Shown piece by piece: positions 1-6,413 of a stretch of DNA of 11,100 nt. Positions within the stretch are counted from its first letter, which is position 1. The number at the start of each line of letters is the position of its first letter. The notes beneath the pieces are model-generated. The model worked only from the letters and a program-made list of their open reading frames with translations, had not been told where the DNA came from and did not search any database. The position numbers and the translations under genes were made by a program. The DNA lies in NCBI GenBank assembly GCA_964390645.1, contig CAYMLL010000261.1, positions 1 to 11,100 on the forward strand, given 5' to 3'. This DNA is from CAYMLL01 sp964390645. GTDB lineage: Bacteria > Planctomycetota > UBA8108.

Positions 1-481
1 CGCGAAACGGTCGACTCTCGAGCTTGAGCGGGATGTTCGCGACGTCGAGCATCGCGTAGGCGCCGCAGACGATCCAACCGATGCCCGCGGTCCACGCCGC
101 GACGAACAGTCCGGAGAGGAAAACGGTCTTCGCGGCGCCACCGGCGAGCGGCTCGAGCAGCGCGGCCATCTCGGTCCCGTTCGCGGGGACGATGCCGAAG
201 GGCAGAGCCACCGCGGTCGCGGCCGCCATGATGGGCAGCGCGACGATTCCTGCCGCGGCGATGCCGACTCCGTAGTCCCAACGCGCTCGCTGCAGGATGC
301 GGGCCTGGCCGTAGGTCTCGCGCGAGTGCCAGCCCTTCTCGAGCATCGTGTACGGATAGACCAGGATCAGCCACGCGTTGATCATGCTGCCGGCGTTTTT
401 CTGGATGAGCTTGAACCACTCCTCGCGACCGACGTCCGGGCGGCTCGGGATCAGGCCGGCCGGCGCGGAGCCCCCCGGAGC
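1..481 (-). CDS. Nramp-family transporter, C-terminal part beyond an in-frame TGA, runs off window
   Basis: Directly after the TGA at 482-484 the same minus-strand frame stays open for 160 codons to the window edge, and it still reads as membrane transporter. It begins as a short Pro/Gly/Ala linker followed by a GLIPSRPD-like loop. Then comes a helix with NAWLILVYPYTMLEKGW, matching the Nramp TM6 region in which a helix break is followed by a charged loop. Two further hydrophobic segments follow, around VGIAAAGIVALPIMAAATAV and TVFLSGLFVAAWTAGIGWIV. The first ATG inside this part is at 385, within a predicted helix and with no useful ribosome binding site, so an independent protein starting there would lack half the fold. 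I read this as the second half of the transporter encoded at 482-1012. Family assignment rests on motif memory and context. The 3' end lies outside the window. Confidence 0.6.
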
Positions 482-1012
482 TCACGCCGCCACAGCCGCC
501 TGTAAGAAGAGAGCGACCAGCACGAAGAGACAGACGACGAAGAGCTTCTCGATGCGTCGGTAGACACCGAAGACGAGAACGACGAACGCGAGCCCTGCCG
601 CGACCGCCCCCCCGAATTCCAGCGGCACCTCGGGCACGAGGCTGCTGATCACCAGCGCGCAGGTGTTCCACTGACTGTACGCACCGATCGTCGTCGTCAC
701 GACAACCGTCACGAAGAGGTACATCGAGAACGCCGGGTGGGCCTCCTTGAAGAGGGTCAGCGGCGTGCGCCCGAATCGCAGGTAGTAGCGCACCGACATG
801 TCCATCATCGCCCAGCCCGCGAGGCCGAGGACGAAGAAGGTCCACCACATATCGAAGCCGAAGAGCGCACCCATCTTCGTCGAGATGACGATATCGGCCG
901 TGCCGATGAAGAACGAGCCGACCAGCGCCCCCGCGCCGATTCCGACGAACGAGCGACGCGAGAGAAACGGCAGCCGGGCGCTCCAGGGTCTCAGCTCGTC
1001 TCGCTCCACCAT
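482..1012 (-). CDS. Nramp-family metal-ion transporter, N-terminal part (TM1-5), ends at premature TGA
   Basis: This 176-residue reading frame looks like the first five helices of an Nramp-type (LeuT-fold) ion transporter. Residues 20-45 give GIGAGALVGSFFIGTADIV, the glycine-rich broken TM1 of the family. The classical metal-binding DPGN motif is replaced by GTAD, as in divergent Nramp relatives, so the ion carried is uncertain. Further helices lie at about 54-75, 95-120, 133-150 and 156-175. Normal members have 10-12 helices and about 400 residues or more, so this protein is truncated. The frame continues as transporter after the TGA. I chose ATG 1012 because GAGGAG sits just upstream, although only 2 nt away, and because the frame further upstream is arginine-rich shadow. 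The start overlaps the preceding gene by 22 bp, which suggests translational coupling. It could be a pseudogene, a sequencing error or a readthrough case. Confidence 0.65.
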   Translation of the reverse strand: MVERDELRPWSARLPFLSRRSFVGIGAGALVGSFFIGTADIVISTKMGALFGFDMWWTFFVLGLAGWAMMDMSVRYYLRFGRTPLTLFKEAHPAFSMYLFVTVVVTTTIGAYSQWNTCALVISSLVPEVPLEFGGAVAAGLAFVVLVFGVYRRIEKLFVVCLFVLVALFLQAAVAA

Positions 1013-1620
1013 CGCTCCTCGGGCTCGGGAATGACGGGGTCGACGGCCCGTTTCCACGCGCCACGCTCGCTGTATCGACGCAGAAAGAGCGCGAACACGG
1101 GAAGCGCGAGGACCGCCACCGCAACCTGCACACCGATCGACCACCACCCGTCCCCGTCCGCGGCGTGGACGAGAGGCCCCCGGACGCTCGTGACCTCGAA
1201 GAACAGGGTGCTCGACAGCAGCTCGCCGCCGTCGGACCCGGAGGCGGCGATGCGGAGCTCGAACGAGCCGGCTTCGGATCCGATCTCGGTCGCACGCAGG
1301 CCCCGGAAGGCCTTGCGGTGAAGCCCGGCACCGTGTACGGACAGCTCGAGCTCTCGCGACGACCCTTCGCCACTGAAGACGAAGATCTCGGGAGGCAGCT
1401 GCAGCGTCAGCCGCACATCCTCGGCGCCCTCCCCCACATCGAGGAAGACGAGCACGTTGAACGGATCCTCGGCCCAGCACCAGTCCGGGGCGATGACGCG
1501 ATAGCCGACGCCCCCGAGGTCGCCGCTGTCCTCGAAGGCGACCGCAAGCGCACCCGACAGCAGCAGAATCGCGAGTCCTCCCGCCAAGCCGCTAACCATG
1601 GGCTTTTCTTTGACTCGCAT
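991..1620 (-). CDS. Hypothetical signal-peptide, single-pass membrane protein, upstream partner of transporter
   Basis: I do not recognise a named family for this 209-residue protein. It has an N-terminal signal peptide (about residues 1-28, hydrophobic GLAGGLAILLLSGALAVA with a likely cut after ALA). An extracytoplasmic domain of about 125 residues follows, rich in alternating hydrophobic stretches such as DVRLTLQLPPEIFVFSG and FELRIAASG, which suggests a beta-sandwich. One transmembrane helix lies at about 159-180 (WWSIGVQVAVAVLALPVFALFL), with a positive stop-transfer RRY and a short acidic, Trp-containing cytoplasmic tail. The topology is therefore type I. The ATG at 1620 is taken as the start; ATG 1599 (residue 8) is a real alternative, and neither has a strong ribosome binding site. 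Its stop overlaps the transporter start by 22 bp, so the two proteins are probably made together, and it may be an accessory or sensor subunit. That role is inference. Confidence 0.7.
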   Translation of the reverse strand: MRVKEKPMVSGLAGGLAILLLSGALAVAFEDSGDLGGVGYRVIAPDWCWAEDPFNVLVFLDVGEGAEDVRLTLQLPPEIFVFSGEGSSRELELSVHGAGLHRKAFRGLRATEIGSEAGSFELRIAASGSDGGELLSSTLFFEVTSVRGPLVHAADGDGWWSIGVQVAVAVLALPVFALFLRRYSERGAWKRAVDPVIPEPEERWWSETS

Positions 1621-1778
1621 CGTCAGCGCATTCTATCCTCAAGTCGAAGTATTCGCGATTCACCTGCTAGAAGACTGTCCCCGTGTCTGGACGGCTCTCG
1701 TTCTCACGGCCCCGTCTCGTGGTCGACGCGGGCTGAAATCTCCCGAGACAGGTTCCGACCAGCAGGAGTCCACGGCGG

Positions 1779-1784
1779 CATAAT
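1779..1784 (+). promoter_or_regulatory. Possible -10 element upstream of the helical-repeat protein
   Basis: CATAAT matches the sigma70 -10 consensus at five of six positions and stands out in GC-rich surroundings. It lies 28 bp before the ATG at 1813, within the 192-bp divergent region. No good -35 is seen at 16-18 bp; the nearest resemblance, TTCCGA, is 20 bp away, so the call is weak. Confidence 0.3.
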
Positions 1785-1812
1785 CCCAGCAACCCGGGAG
1801 TTTTGTACGAAC

Positions 1813-3465
1813 ATGGCACTCATCAGCGGCTTGATGTTTCTGGTCCTGACCCTGTCGACGTCCTCCAGCGGCGAGTTTCCGAGCGACGTTCTCACGTTGA
1901 TCGATCCCGAGGCCGGGCTCGAGCTCCTCGGGAGGAAGACGAGTGAAGCCGATCTGGCCGGACTGATCGACGCCCGGCCGAGCACGCGGGCCGCCGCGGA
2001 TGGCAAGCTCTCACGCGTGCTCCAGAACGCGATCCAGAACCTCGCCAGCTCGAGCGAAAAGGTGCGCGAGAGCTCGCGCAAGAAGCTCGTCGACGCCGGG
2101 GCGATCGTCAGAGAACGCATCGAGGAGATCGCCGCGAACGACGCGCGCCGGTCGGGCGAGGCGAAGAAGATCCTCCAGGCGCTCGACGATACCCGGGCCT
2201 CCGGAGCGCACGAGACCGACATCGCCCGCATCTTCGCGATCCGTGTCGCCGCCAAGAAGAAGCTGAGCGCGCTGGTTCCGAACATCGAGAAGGCCGCTGA
2301 AAGCGACAACCCGTTCGTGAGCCACGCGGCGAAGGATGCTCTCGCTCGCCTCCGGAAGAAGACTGCGGGCGGCACGAAGACCGTCGTCGTCGGATCCGGC
2401 ATCGGCCTTCGCGACGTCCGCGCACTGCCGGCGAGCGCCAACGTTCTGGCGGCCATCGATGTCGGTACGACGGTACCGGGCAAGGGTGCCGCCGTCACGA
2501 TCGGGTCCTTCTTCGAGTCGATGACGAAGCAGCTGCCCCCGGCCGCAGAGGTCGAGATCGAAGGCGAGCTCCAGACGGCACGGACCACGCTGCTCGACTT
2601 TGTCAAGTCCTACGGCAACATGCGCCCGGAGCGAATCGTCGTCTCGAACTTCGGAGACGTCGGGCCGACCGGCGGCGGCCTCGGCATCGTCGTCCACGGC
2701 CGCTACCAGCCGGAGATCCTCCGGAACACGTTGACGGCGAACGACGTCCTCTGGAGGACGACCGAGGTCGCGGGCTCGACGGTCTACAACTCGGCTTTCC
2801 TGCGGCTCGTGATGCTGAACGACTCCTCGGTCCTCATCCTGCCGATCATGGCGTCGAACAAGTTCCCCCTCGCCAGGTTCCTCGAGAACTACAACGACAG
2901 GGCCGACGCGGTCTCCAGGAGCGAGCGGCTCGCTCTCTTCGTCAAGACCCTCGAGCAGCCGTTCCGGGTGCGGGGCCTCGCCATCACCGGCGAGAAGCTG
3001 ATGAAGCAGATCTGGGCCGAGCTCGACAGCTCTCCCGCGGACATCTCCACGAGCGTCAAGGGCATGCGGGAGCTCGAGCTGACGCTGTCTCAGGACGGCG
3101 AAGGCAAGTCGGCGATTCGCCTCGAGGGCCAGTTCGATTCGAAGGAGAGCTCCAGCAAGCTCGCGGAGATCGTCGACGGCAACATCAAGACGGCGATCGT
3201 GGAGCTCGAGGAGGTCGCCGCGCAGTTTGGCGACCTTGGCACTTCGATCCCCATGTTCACGACCATGATCACGGTGATGAAGACCATCAAGGTCAGCGCC
3301 GAAGGCAAGCGCGGGATCTTCCGTATGGAGGTCCCGCCGATGGGGCTCGAGACGGTCATGAGCAGCATGTTCATGGGATTCGGCACGACGCGGCGGGCGG
3401 CGGCGGGGGGGGGGGCCCCCCGCGCCCCCCCCCCCCCCCCGGGGGGGGGGGCGGCGGGCGGCTGA
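1813..3465 (+). CDS. Secreted protein with HEAT-like helical repeats and a large C-terminal domain; C-terminus uncertain
   Basis: The product is 550 residues as read. Residues 1-20 are a signal peptide (MALISGLMFLVLTLSTSSSG). Residues about 63-125 and 153-183 form amphipathic helix pairs resembling HEAT repeats (for example VRESSRKKLVDAGAIVRERIEEI and FVSHAAKDALARL). From residue 204 (ALPASANVLAAIDVG) to about 525 there is a larger mixed alpha/beta region with no catalytic motif I can name. It resembles planctomycete exported proteins of unknown function. ATG 1813 is chosen because a signal peptide starts exactly there; the frame is open back to 1165, but that part is antisense to the membrane protein and has no credible start. 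A CGGGAG about 12 nt upstream may serve as ribosome binding site. The last 24 residues (Ala/Gly/Pro/Arg only) come from an abnormal homopolymer tract, so the true end may be in another frame, up to 3551. Confidence 0.75.
   Translation: MALISGLMFLVLTLSTSSSGEFPSDVLTLIDPEAGLELLGRKTSEADLAGLIDARPSTRAAADGKLSRVLQNAIQNLASSSEKVRESSRKKLVDAGAIVRERIEEIAANDARRSGEAKKILQALDDTRASGAHETDIARIFAIRVAAKKKLSALVPNIEKAAESDNPFVSHAAKDALARLRKKTAGGTKTVVVGSGIGLRDVRALPASANVLAAIDVGTTVPGKGAAVTIGSFFESMTKQLPPAAEVEIEGELQTARTTLLDFVKSYGNMRPERIVVSNFGDVGPTGGGLGIVVHGRYQPEILRNTLTANDVLWRTTEVAGSTVYNSAFLRLVMLNDSSVLILPIMASNKFPLARFLENYNDRADAVSRSERLALFVKTLEQPFRVRGLAITGEKLMKQIWAELDSSPADISTSVKGMRELELTLSQDGEGKSAIRLEGQFDSKESSSKLAEIVDGNIKTAIVELEEVAAQFGDLGTSIPMFTTMITVMKTIKVSAEGKRGIFRMEVPPMGLETVMSSMFMGFGTTRRAAAGGGAPRAPPPPPGGGAAGG
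3405..3451. repeat. G11-C6-GCG-C16-G11 homopolymer tract, self-complementary
   Basis: Eleven G (3405-3415), six C (3416-3421), then GCG-type bases, sixteen C (3425-3440) and eleven G (3441-3451) follow each other with almost no other base. The G and C blocks can pair in several registers. The tract falls at the end of the secreted-protein gene and gives it a Gly/Pro-only tail. Runs of this length are very prone to polymerase and base-calling error, so both length and order may be wrong. A C10 run at 3656-3665 and a C7 run at 607-613 in the same window are milder examples that keep frame. Confidence 0.9.
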
Positions 3466-3473
3466 TCGCCCGG

Positions 3474-3500
3474 CTCACCGGCCTCAGCGGCGGAGGTGAG
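3474..3500. terminator. Possible bidirectional hairpin between convergent genes
   Basis: CTCACC (3474-3479) pairs with GGTGAG (3495-3500), and inside it GCC (3481-3483) can pair with GGC around a TCAGC loop. It lies between two convergent genes, where a shared terminator is expected. There is no T-run on either side. If the upstream gene really reads through in the alternative frame, this stretch would be coding instead. Confidence 0.3.
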
Positions 3501-3574
3501 GAAGAGGAGCTCGCGCCCGTCGGAAGTCCGCATCGATGGACTCCCCCGTGAGACCGTCCCCTCGCCGGCGCGGC

Positions 3575-4459
3575 TCAGCCCTGCCGGCTCGCGCAGAAAC
3601 CGCGCAGAGCTGTCACCAGCCGCTCGACGGCGTCCGGGATCCGCTCGACGAGGCTCCCCCCCCCCGGGGCGCGTTCGCCGCTGTCGCCCAGGTGCTCGAG
3701 GCGCCGACAGAGCCCGGTGAGGCTGGTCGCGCCGAAGTTCGACGCCGCGCCCCTGAGTGCGTGGGCAGCCGCCGACAGCGTCGCGCTGTCGTTCGCCTTC
3801 CAGGCGTCCTGGATCGCCCCGACCAGGGTCCGGGCGTCCGTCGCGAACTCCCCGACGACCTCCCGCAGCAGCTCCGCGTCCCCCTCGAAGCGGTCGAGCG
3901 TCTCGTGGACGTCGAAGGTCCCCTCCGGGTCGGAGACTCGCCCGCACGACTCCACGTCGGGCCTTCCTTCTGCCGCCACCGTCAGAGTCTCGACCATCTC
4001 GAGCAGCAGGCGGGAATCGATCGGCTTCGAGACGTGGGCGTCGGCGCCGGCCGCGAGGTATGTCTCACGGTCGTCCTTCGTCGCGTGTGCGGTCATCACG
4101 ATGATCGGGATGGACCGGTCGCCCGCCTTCTCCTTCTCCCGGATCGCGTTCGTCGCGTTGACGCCGTCCTCCACCGGCATCTCGACGTCCATGAGCACGA
4201 AGTCGAAGCGCCTCCTGGACAGCGCCTCGAGCGCTCCGGCGCGGCTGTCGACGAGGACGGCCACGTGACCGCGCTCCTCGAGCAGGCTCCGGACGGCTTC
4301 CTGATGGACGAGGTCGCCCTCGACGACCAGCCCGATGAGGGAGCGGCCGGAAGGTCCCCTAGAGCCGCCACCCGGCATCGACCGCGACGGAACCGGATTG
4401 TCGACGGAAGATGTCATGGTCCGCGAATCGCTCCGAGAATCCCGCGCCATCCCGGACAC
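3575..4459 (-). CDS. Receiver domain-Hpt domain phosphorelay protein
   Basis: The 294-residue product joins a response-regulator receiver domain (about residues 41-158) to a histidine phosphotransfer domain (about 184-287). Receiver landmarks, numbered from the GTG start, are phosphoacceptor Asp91 (FVLMDVEMP), Thr123 (VMTAHA) and Lys145 (VSKP). The Mg-binding acidic pair, normally ED or DD, reads E47-G48-D49, so one acidic residue is lost or displaced. The Hpt histidine is His233 in AHALRGAASNFGA, matching the HxLKGxxxxxG pattern with Arg for Lys. This module order is usual at the C-terminus of hybrid kinases such as BarA; here it stands alone with no kinase or DNA-binding domain nearby, so it probably relays phosphate inside a cytoplasmic multistep relay. 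GTG 4459 is chosen because AGGAGG lies 4 nt upstream. ATG 4450 (13 nt from that site) and ATG 4417 are alternatives that leave both domains intact. Confidence 0.9.
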   Translation of the reverse strand: MSGMARDSRSDSRTMTSSVDNPVPSRSMPGGGSRGPSGRSLIGLVVEGDLVHQEAVRSLLEERGHVAVLVDSRAGALEALSRRRFDFVLMDVEMPVEDGVNATNAIREKEKAGDRSIPIIVMTAHATKDDRETYLAAGADAHVSKPIDSRLLLEMVETLTVAAEGRPDVESCGRVSDPEGTFDVHETLDRFEGDAELLREVVGEFATDARTLVGAIQDAWKANDSATLSAAAHALRGAASNFGATSLTGLCRRLEHLGDSGERAPGGGSLVERIPDAVERLVTALRGFCASRQG

Positions 4460-4463
4460 GGGC

Positions 4464-4469
4464 CCTCCT
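4464..4469 (-). promoter_or_regulatory. Ribosome binding site of receiver-Hpt gene
   Basis: The minus strand reads AGGAGG here, a full Shine-Dalgarno match, 4 nt before GTG 4459 and 13 nt before ATG 4450. Its position is the reason for preferring the GTG start. Confidence 0.55.
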
Positions 4470-4474
4470 CTCTT

Positions 4475-4488
4475 CGGACGCGCGTCCG
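4475..4488. promoter_or_regulatory. 14-bp perfect palindrome upstream of receiver-Hpt gene
   Basis: CGGACGCGCGTCCG is a perfect palindrome lying 6 bp upstream of the AGGAGG site. The position would suit an operator or a 5' leader hairpin. In DNA this GC-rich, chance palindromes of CG-type words are not rare, so function is unproven. Confidence 0.3.
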
Positions 4489-4703
4489 CGTCTTCCACAG
4501 CGCATGTTCCCCCGAGTGCCCCCGCGAGGCCCGACCGCGCGGCGTACGCGTCTCTCGGTGGCGCGGCGCCTGACGAGAAAGCCGGCCGGCGGAGCGACCC
4601 TCGGCCGAGCCGCCACGGACCCGCCGACGTCACCACCGTCGCTGCGATCGGCGGCAGCCGCGGCAAGATGTCGAGAGAGCCCCTGCCCGGACGTCGAGGC
4701 CTC

Positions 4704-5642
4704 TCAGCCCAGCGCCGCGCGCAGCTTCGCGATGTGGACCGGCACCGCGGTGGTCGCGTCCTCCTGCGCCTCGTACTCGAGCGCGACGTAGCCACGATAG
4801 CCGGCGTTGCGGAGGATCTGCGCGATCCGGCGGTAATCCGTCGGCCGGGACGGGCCTCCCGCCTCACGCACCTCGACCTTCACCTGCACCGAGACCGCGT
4901 ACGGCGCCGCCTTCTCGAGGCTCTCGTACACCCGCTGGTGGAAGTTTCCGGTGTCCAGGTTGACACCGAGCCACGGCGAGCCGACGCCACGAACGATCGC
5001 CAGCAGCTGCTCGGCGCGCGCCGTGATGCCGCCGTGGTTCTCGAGCGCCAGGAGAACGCCCTTCTCACCCGCGTACGCGGCGCAGTCCCTGAGCCCCTCG
5101 ATCGCCAGCTCACGTGCGTGCTCCTCGGTCATGCCTTTCGGCGCGGTGCCGGCGAAGACACGGATCGTCTGCGCGCCCAGCAAGGCGACCTTGTCGATCC
5201 ATCGCTTCACGTGCGAGATCTGCTGCGCACGCTTCGGCCCCGCCGGCAGGCAGAAGTTGTTGCCGAGCGGGGCGCCCGAGATCGCCAGGCCATTGACGTA
5301 CGCACGTCGACGCAGCGAAACGAGGTACGCCGGATCCTTGCGGCGGAAGTAGTACTCGGTCAGCTCCGTCGCCTGCAGGCCGAGAGCGGCGCAAAGGTCG
5401 ACGAAGTCATCGAGTGACATCGTCGGCTTCTTCCCCGAGAGCTCTTTCCGGAACGAGTACGCGGCCAGAGCGAGCTGCATCGACGAGCCGGGGAGCCGGC
5501 CCGCGACCTTCGATGTGGCCCCGGCGACCGCCGCTCTCCTCGCCTCCACCTCGCCCGCGCGGGGGCACACCGCCGGTGCCGACACCGCACCCGCGGTCAT
5601 CGCACCGAGGACCGTCGACCTCAAGAAATCCCGTCGCTGCAT
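4704..5642 (-). CDS. Tat-exported sugar phosphate isomerase/epimerase-like TIM-barrel protein
   Basis: A 312-residue member of the xylose-isomerase-like TIM-barrel superfamily (AP_endonuc_2 type). These enzymes usually isomerise or epimerise sugars or inositols with a divalent metal. The N-terminus has a twin-arginine signal (RRDFLRSTVLGAMTAGAVSA, residues 3-22), predicting folded export. The barrel starts at about residue 55 (MQLALAAYSFRKEL). Likely metal ligands are Glu201 (LALENHGG), Asp230 (NLDTGNF), Gln253 in SVQVKVEV where other members have His or Gln, and Glu289 (VALEYEAQED). All four expected positions are filled, so it should be active, though the substrate cannot be told. The start at 5642 is supported by AGGGAG 8 nt upstream. 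It is transcribed away from the lipoprotein gene across a 135-bp gap, in which a poor minus-strand -35/-10 pair (TTGAGG, 19 bp, TATCGG) can be seen. Confidence 0.9.
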   Translation of the reverse strand: MQRRDFLRSTVLGAMTAGAVSAPAVCPRAGEVEARRAAVAGATSKVAGRLPGSSMQLALAAYSFRKELSGKKPTMSLDDFVDLCAALGLQATELTEYYFRRKDPAYLVSLRRRAYVNGLAISGAPLGNNFCLPAGPKRAQQISHVKRWIDKVALLGAQTIRVFAGTAPKGMTEEHARELAIEGLRDCAAYAGEKGVLLALENHGGITARAEQLLAIVRGVGSPWLGVNLDTGNFHQRVYESLEKAAPYAVSVQVKVEVREAGGPSRPTDYRRIAQILRNAGYRGYVALEYEAQEDATTAVPVHIAKLRAALG

Positions 5643-5767
5643 GCTCGTATCTCCCTGCTCGCGGTGGCACGGGGTGGTGGGACCGCAGAAGCTCCGCCGC
5701 CTTCCGTGCCGATAGTTTCGTAGGATCAGTCTACCTCAATCCGGACGACCGGGTTCGGATCCGGTGA

Positions 5768-5772
5768 AAGGA
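5768..5772 (+). promoter_or_regulatory. Ribosome binding site fixing the GTG start of the lipoprotein
   Basis: AAGGA lies 5 nt before GTG 5778. It supports the GTG rather than the in-frame ATG five codons further in, which would shorten the signal peptide. Confidence 0.6.
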
Positions 5773-5777
5773 ATCGC

Positions 5778-6413
5778 GTGACCCTCTCTCGAATGCTGCC
5801 GGCGATCGCTCTGCTCGTGACCGGCTTGACGCTCGGATGCCTCTCCCCGAGAACCCGGCTCGACTCGAACCTCCCGCAGGGTGCGATCGAAGTCGTCCTC
5901 GACTGCAACGCCCGCACGACCTATCCGGGTCGCCCGGTAAAGTTCTTCGTCGACATCGTCAACGAGACGCCGCACGAGATCACGCTGACTGACGTGGAGA
6001 TCGACATCAACGTCCACCCACGGCGAGAGCCCGCGAGGGTCGCTCTGACGAAGCACTGGACCTTTCGCTGGCGTCAGTCGACGTCACTCGGCGCCGGCAA
6101 GAAGCTGACGCTGCCGATCCGCCCCGAAATCACGTCGTTCTCGTCCGGCCGCCACGACGTCGGCGAGCGCCGGAGAACCTACCGGCTTCACGCCTCCGAC
6201 TTCCCGATCGAGCAGCTCGAGCGAGGCGAGTACCTGCTGCGCGCGATCGTCAACGAACGACACGTGTCGCAGCCCTATCAGATGACGGTGAGCGAACGTC
6301 CGCAAGGCGCCGGGCCGATCACTCCGACGCGTCGACTCCGGACCCACAAGCGGCTCCGCAGCCCGCCTCGCCGGACTCCGGAGATCCGGCCCTTCCATCC
6401 GACTCGAGGGTGA
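5778..6413 (+). CDS. Predicted lipoprotein with immunoglobulin-like domain
   Basis: A 211-residue protein beginning with GTG. Residues 1-21 look like a lipoprotein signal (LPAIALLVTGLTLGC); Cys21 would be lipidated, although Thr at position -3 is unusual for a lipobox. Residues about 35-176 (AIEVVLDCNARTTYPGRPVKFFVDIVNETPHE through to YQMTV) have the alternating strands and the NETPHEITLTDVEI pattern of Ig-like or CARDB-type domains found in cell-surface proteins. No enzyme motif is present. The last 30 or so residues (ITPTRRLRTHKRLRSPPRR...) are strongly basic and unlike the rest; another frame over the same bases reads as an ordinary acidic Pro/Ser/Ala linker. The stop overlaps the next gene by 4 bp, so the two are probably translated together. 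A role in presenting or modifying surface glycans is only inference from that partner. Confidence 0.75.
   Translation: MTLSRMLPAIALLVTGLTLGCLSPRTRLDSNLPQGAIEVVLDCNARTTYPGRPVKFFVDIVNETPHEITLTDVEIDINVHPRREPARVALTKHWTFRWRQSTSLGAGKKLTLPIRPEITSFSSGRHDVGERRRTYRLHASDFPIEQLERGEYLLRAIVNERHVSQPYQMTVSERPQGAGPITPTRRLRTHKRLRSPPRRTPEIRPFHPTRG

Noticed and set aside
482..520. TGA as selenocysteine codon in the transporter
   Set aside because: Only a short 4-bp stem follows and no selenoprotein is known in this family; kept only as a remote option in the findings.
1013..1480. Minus-strand extension of the transporter frame upstream of 1012
   Set aside because: It is an arginine-rich shadow of the 209-residue membrane protein in another frame; the transporter begins at ATG 1012 after GAGGAG.
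1165..1812. Plus-strand extension of the secreted-protein frame upstream of 1813
   Set aside because: The frame is open but antisense to the membrane-protein gene, Arg/Gln-rich, and the signal peptide begins exactly at ATG 1813.
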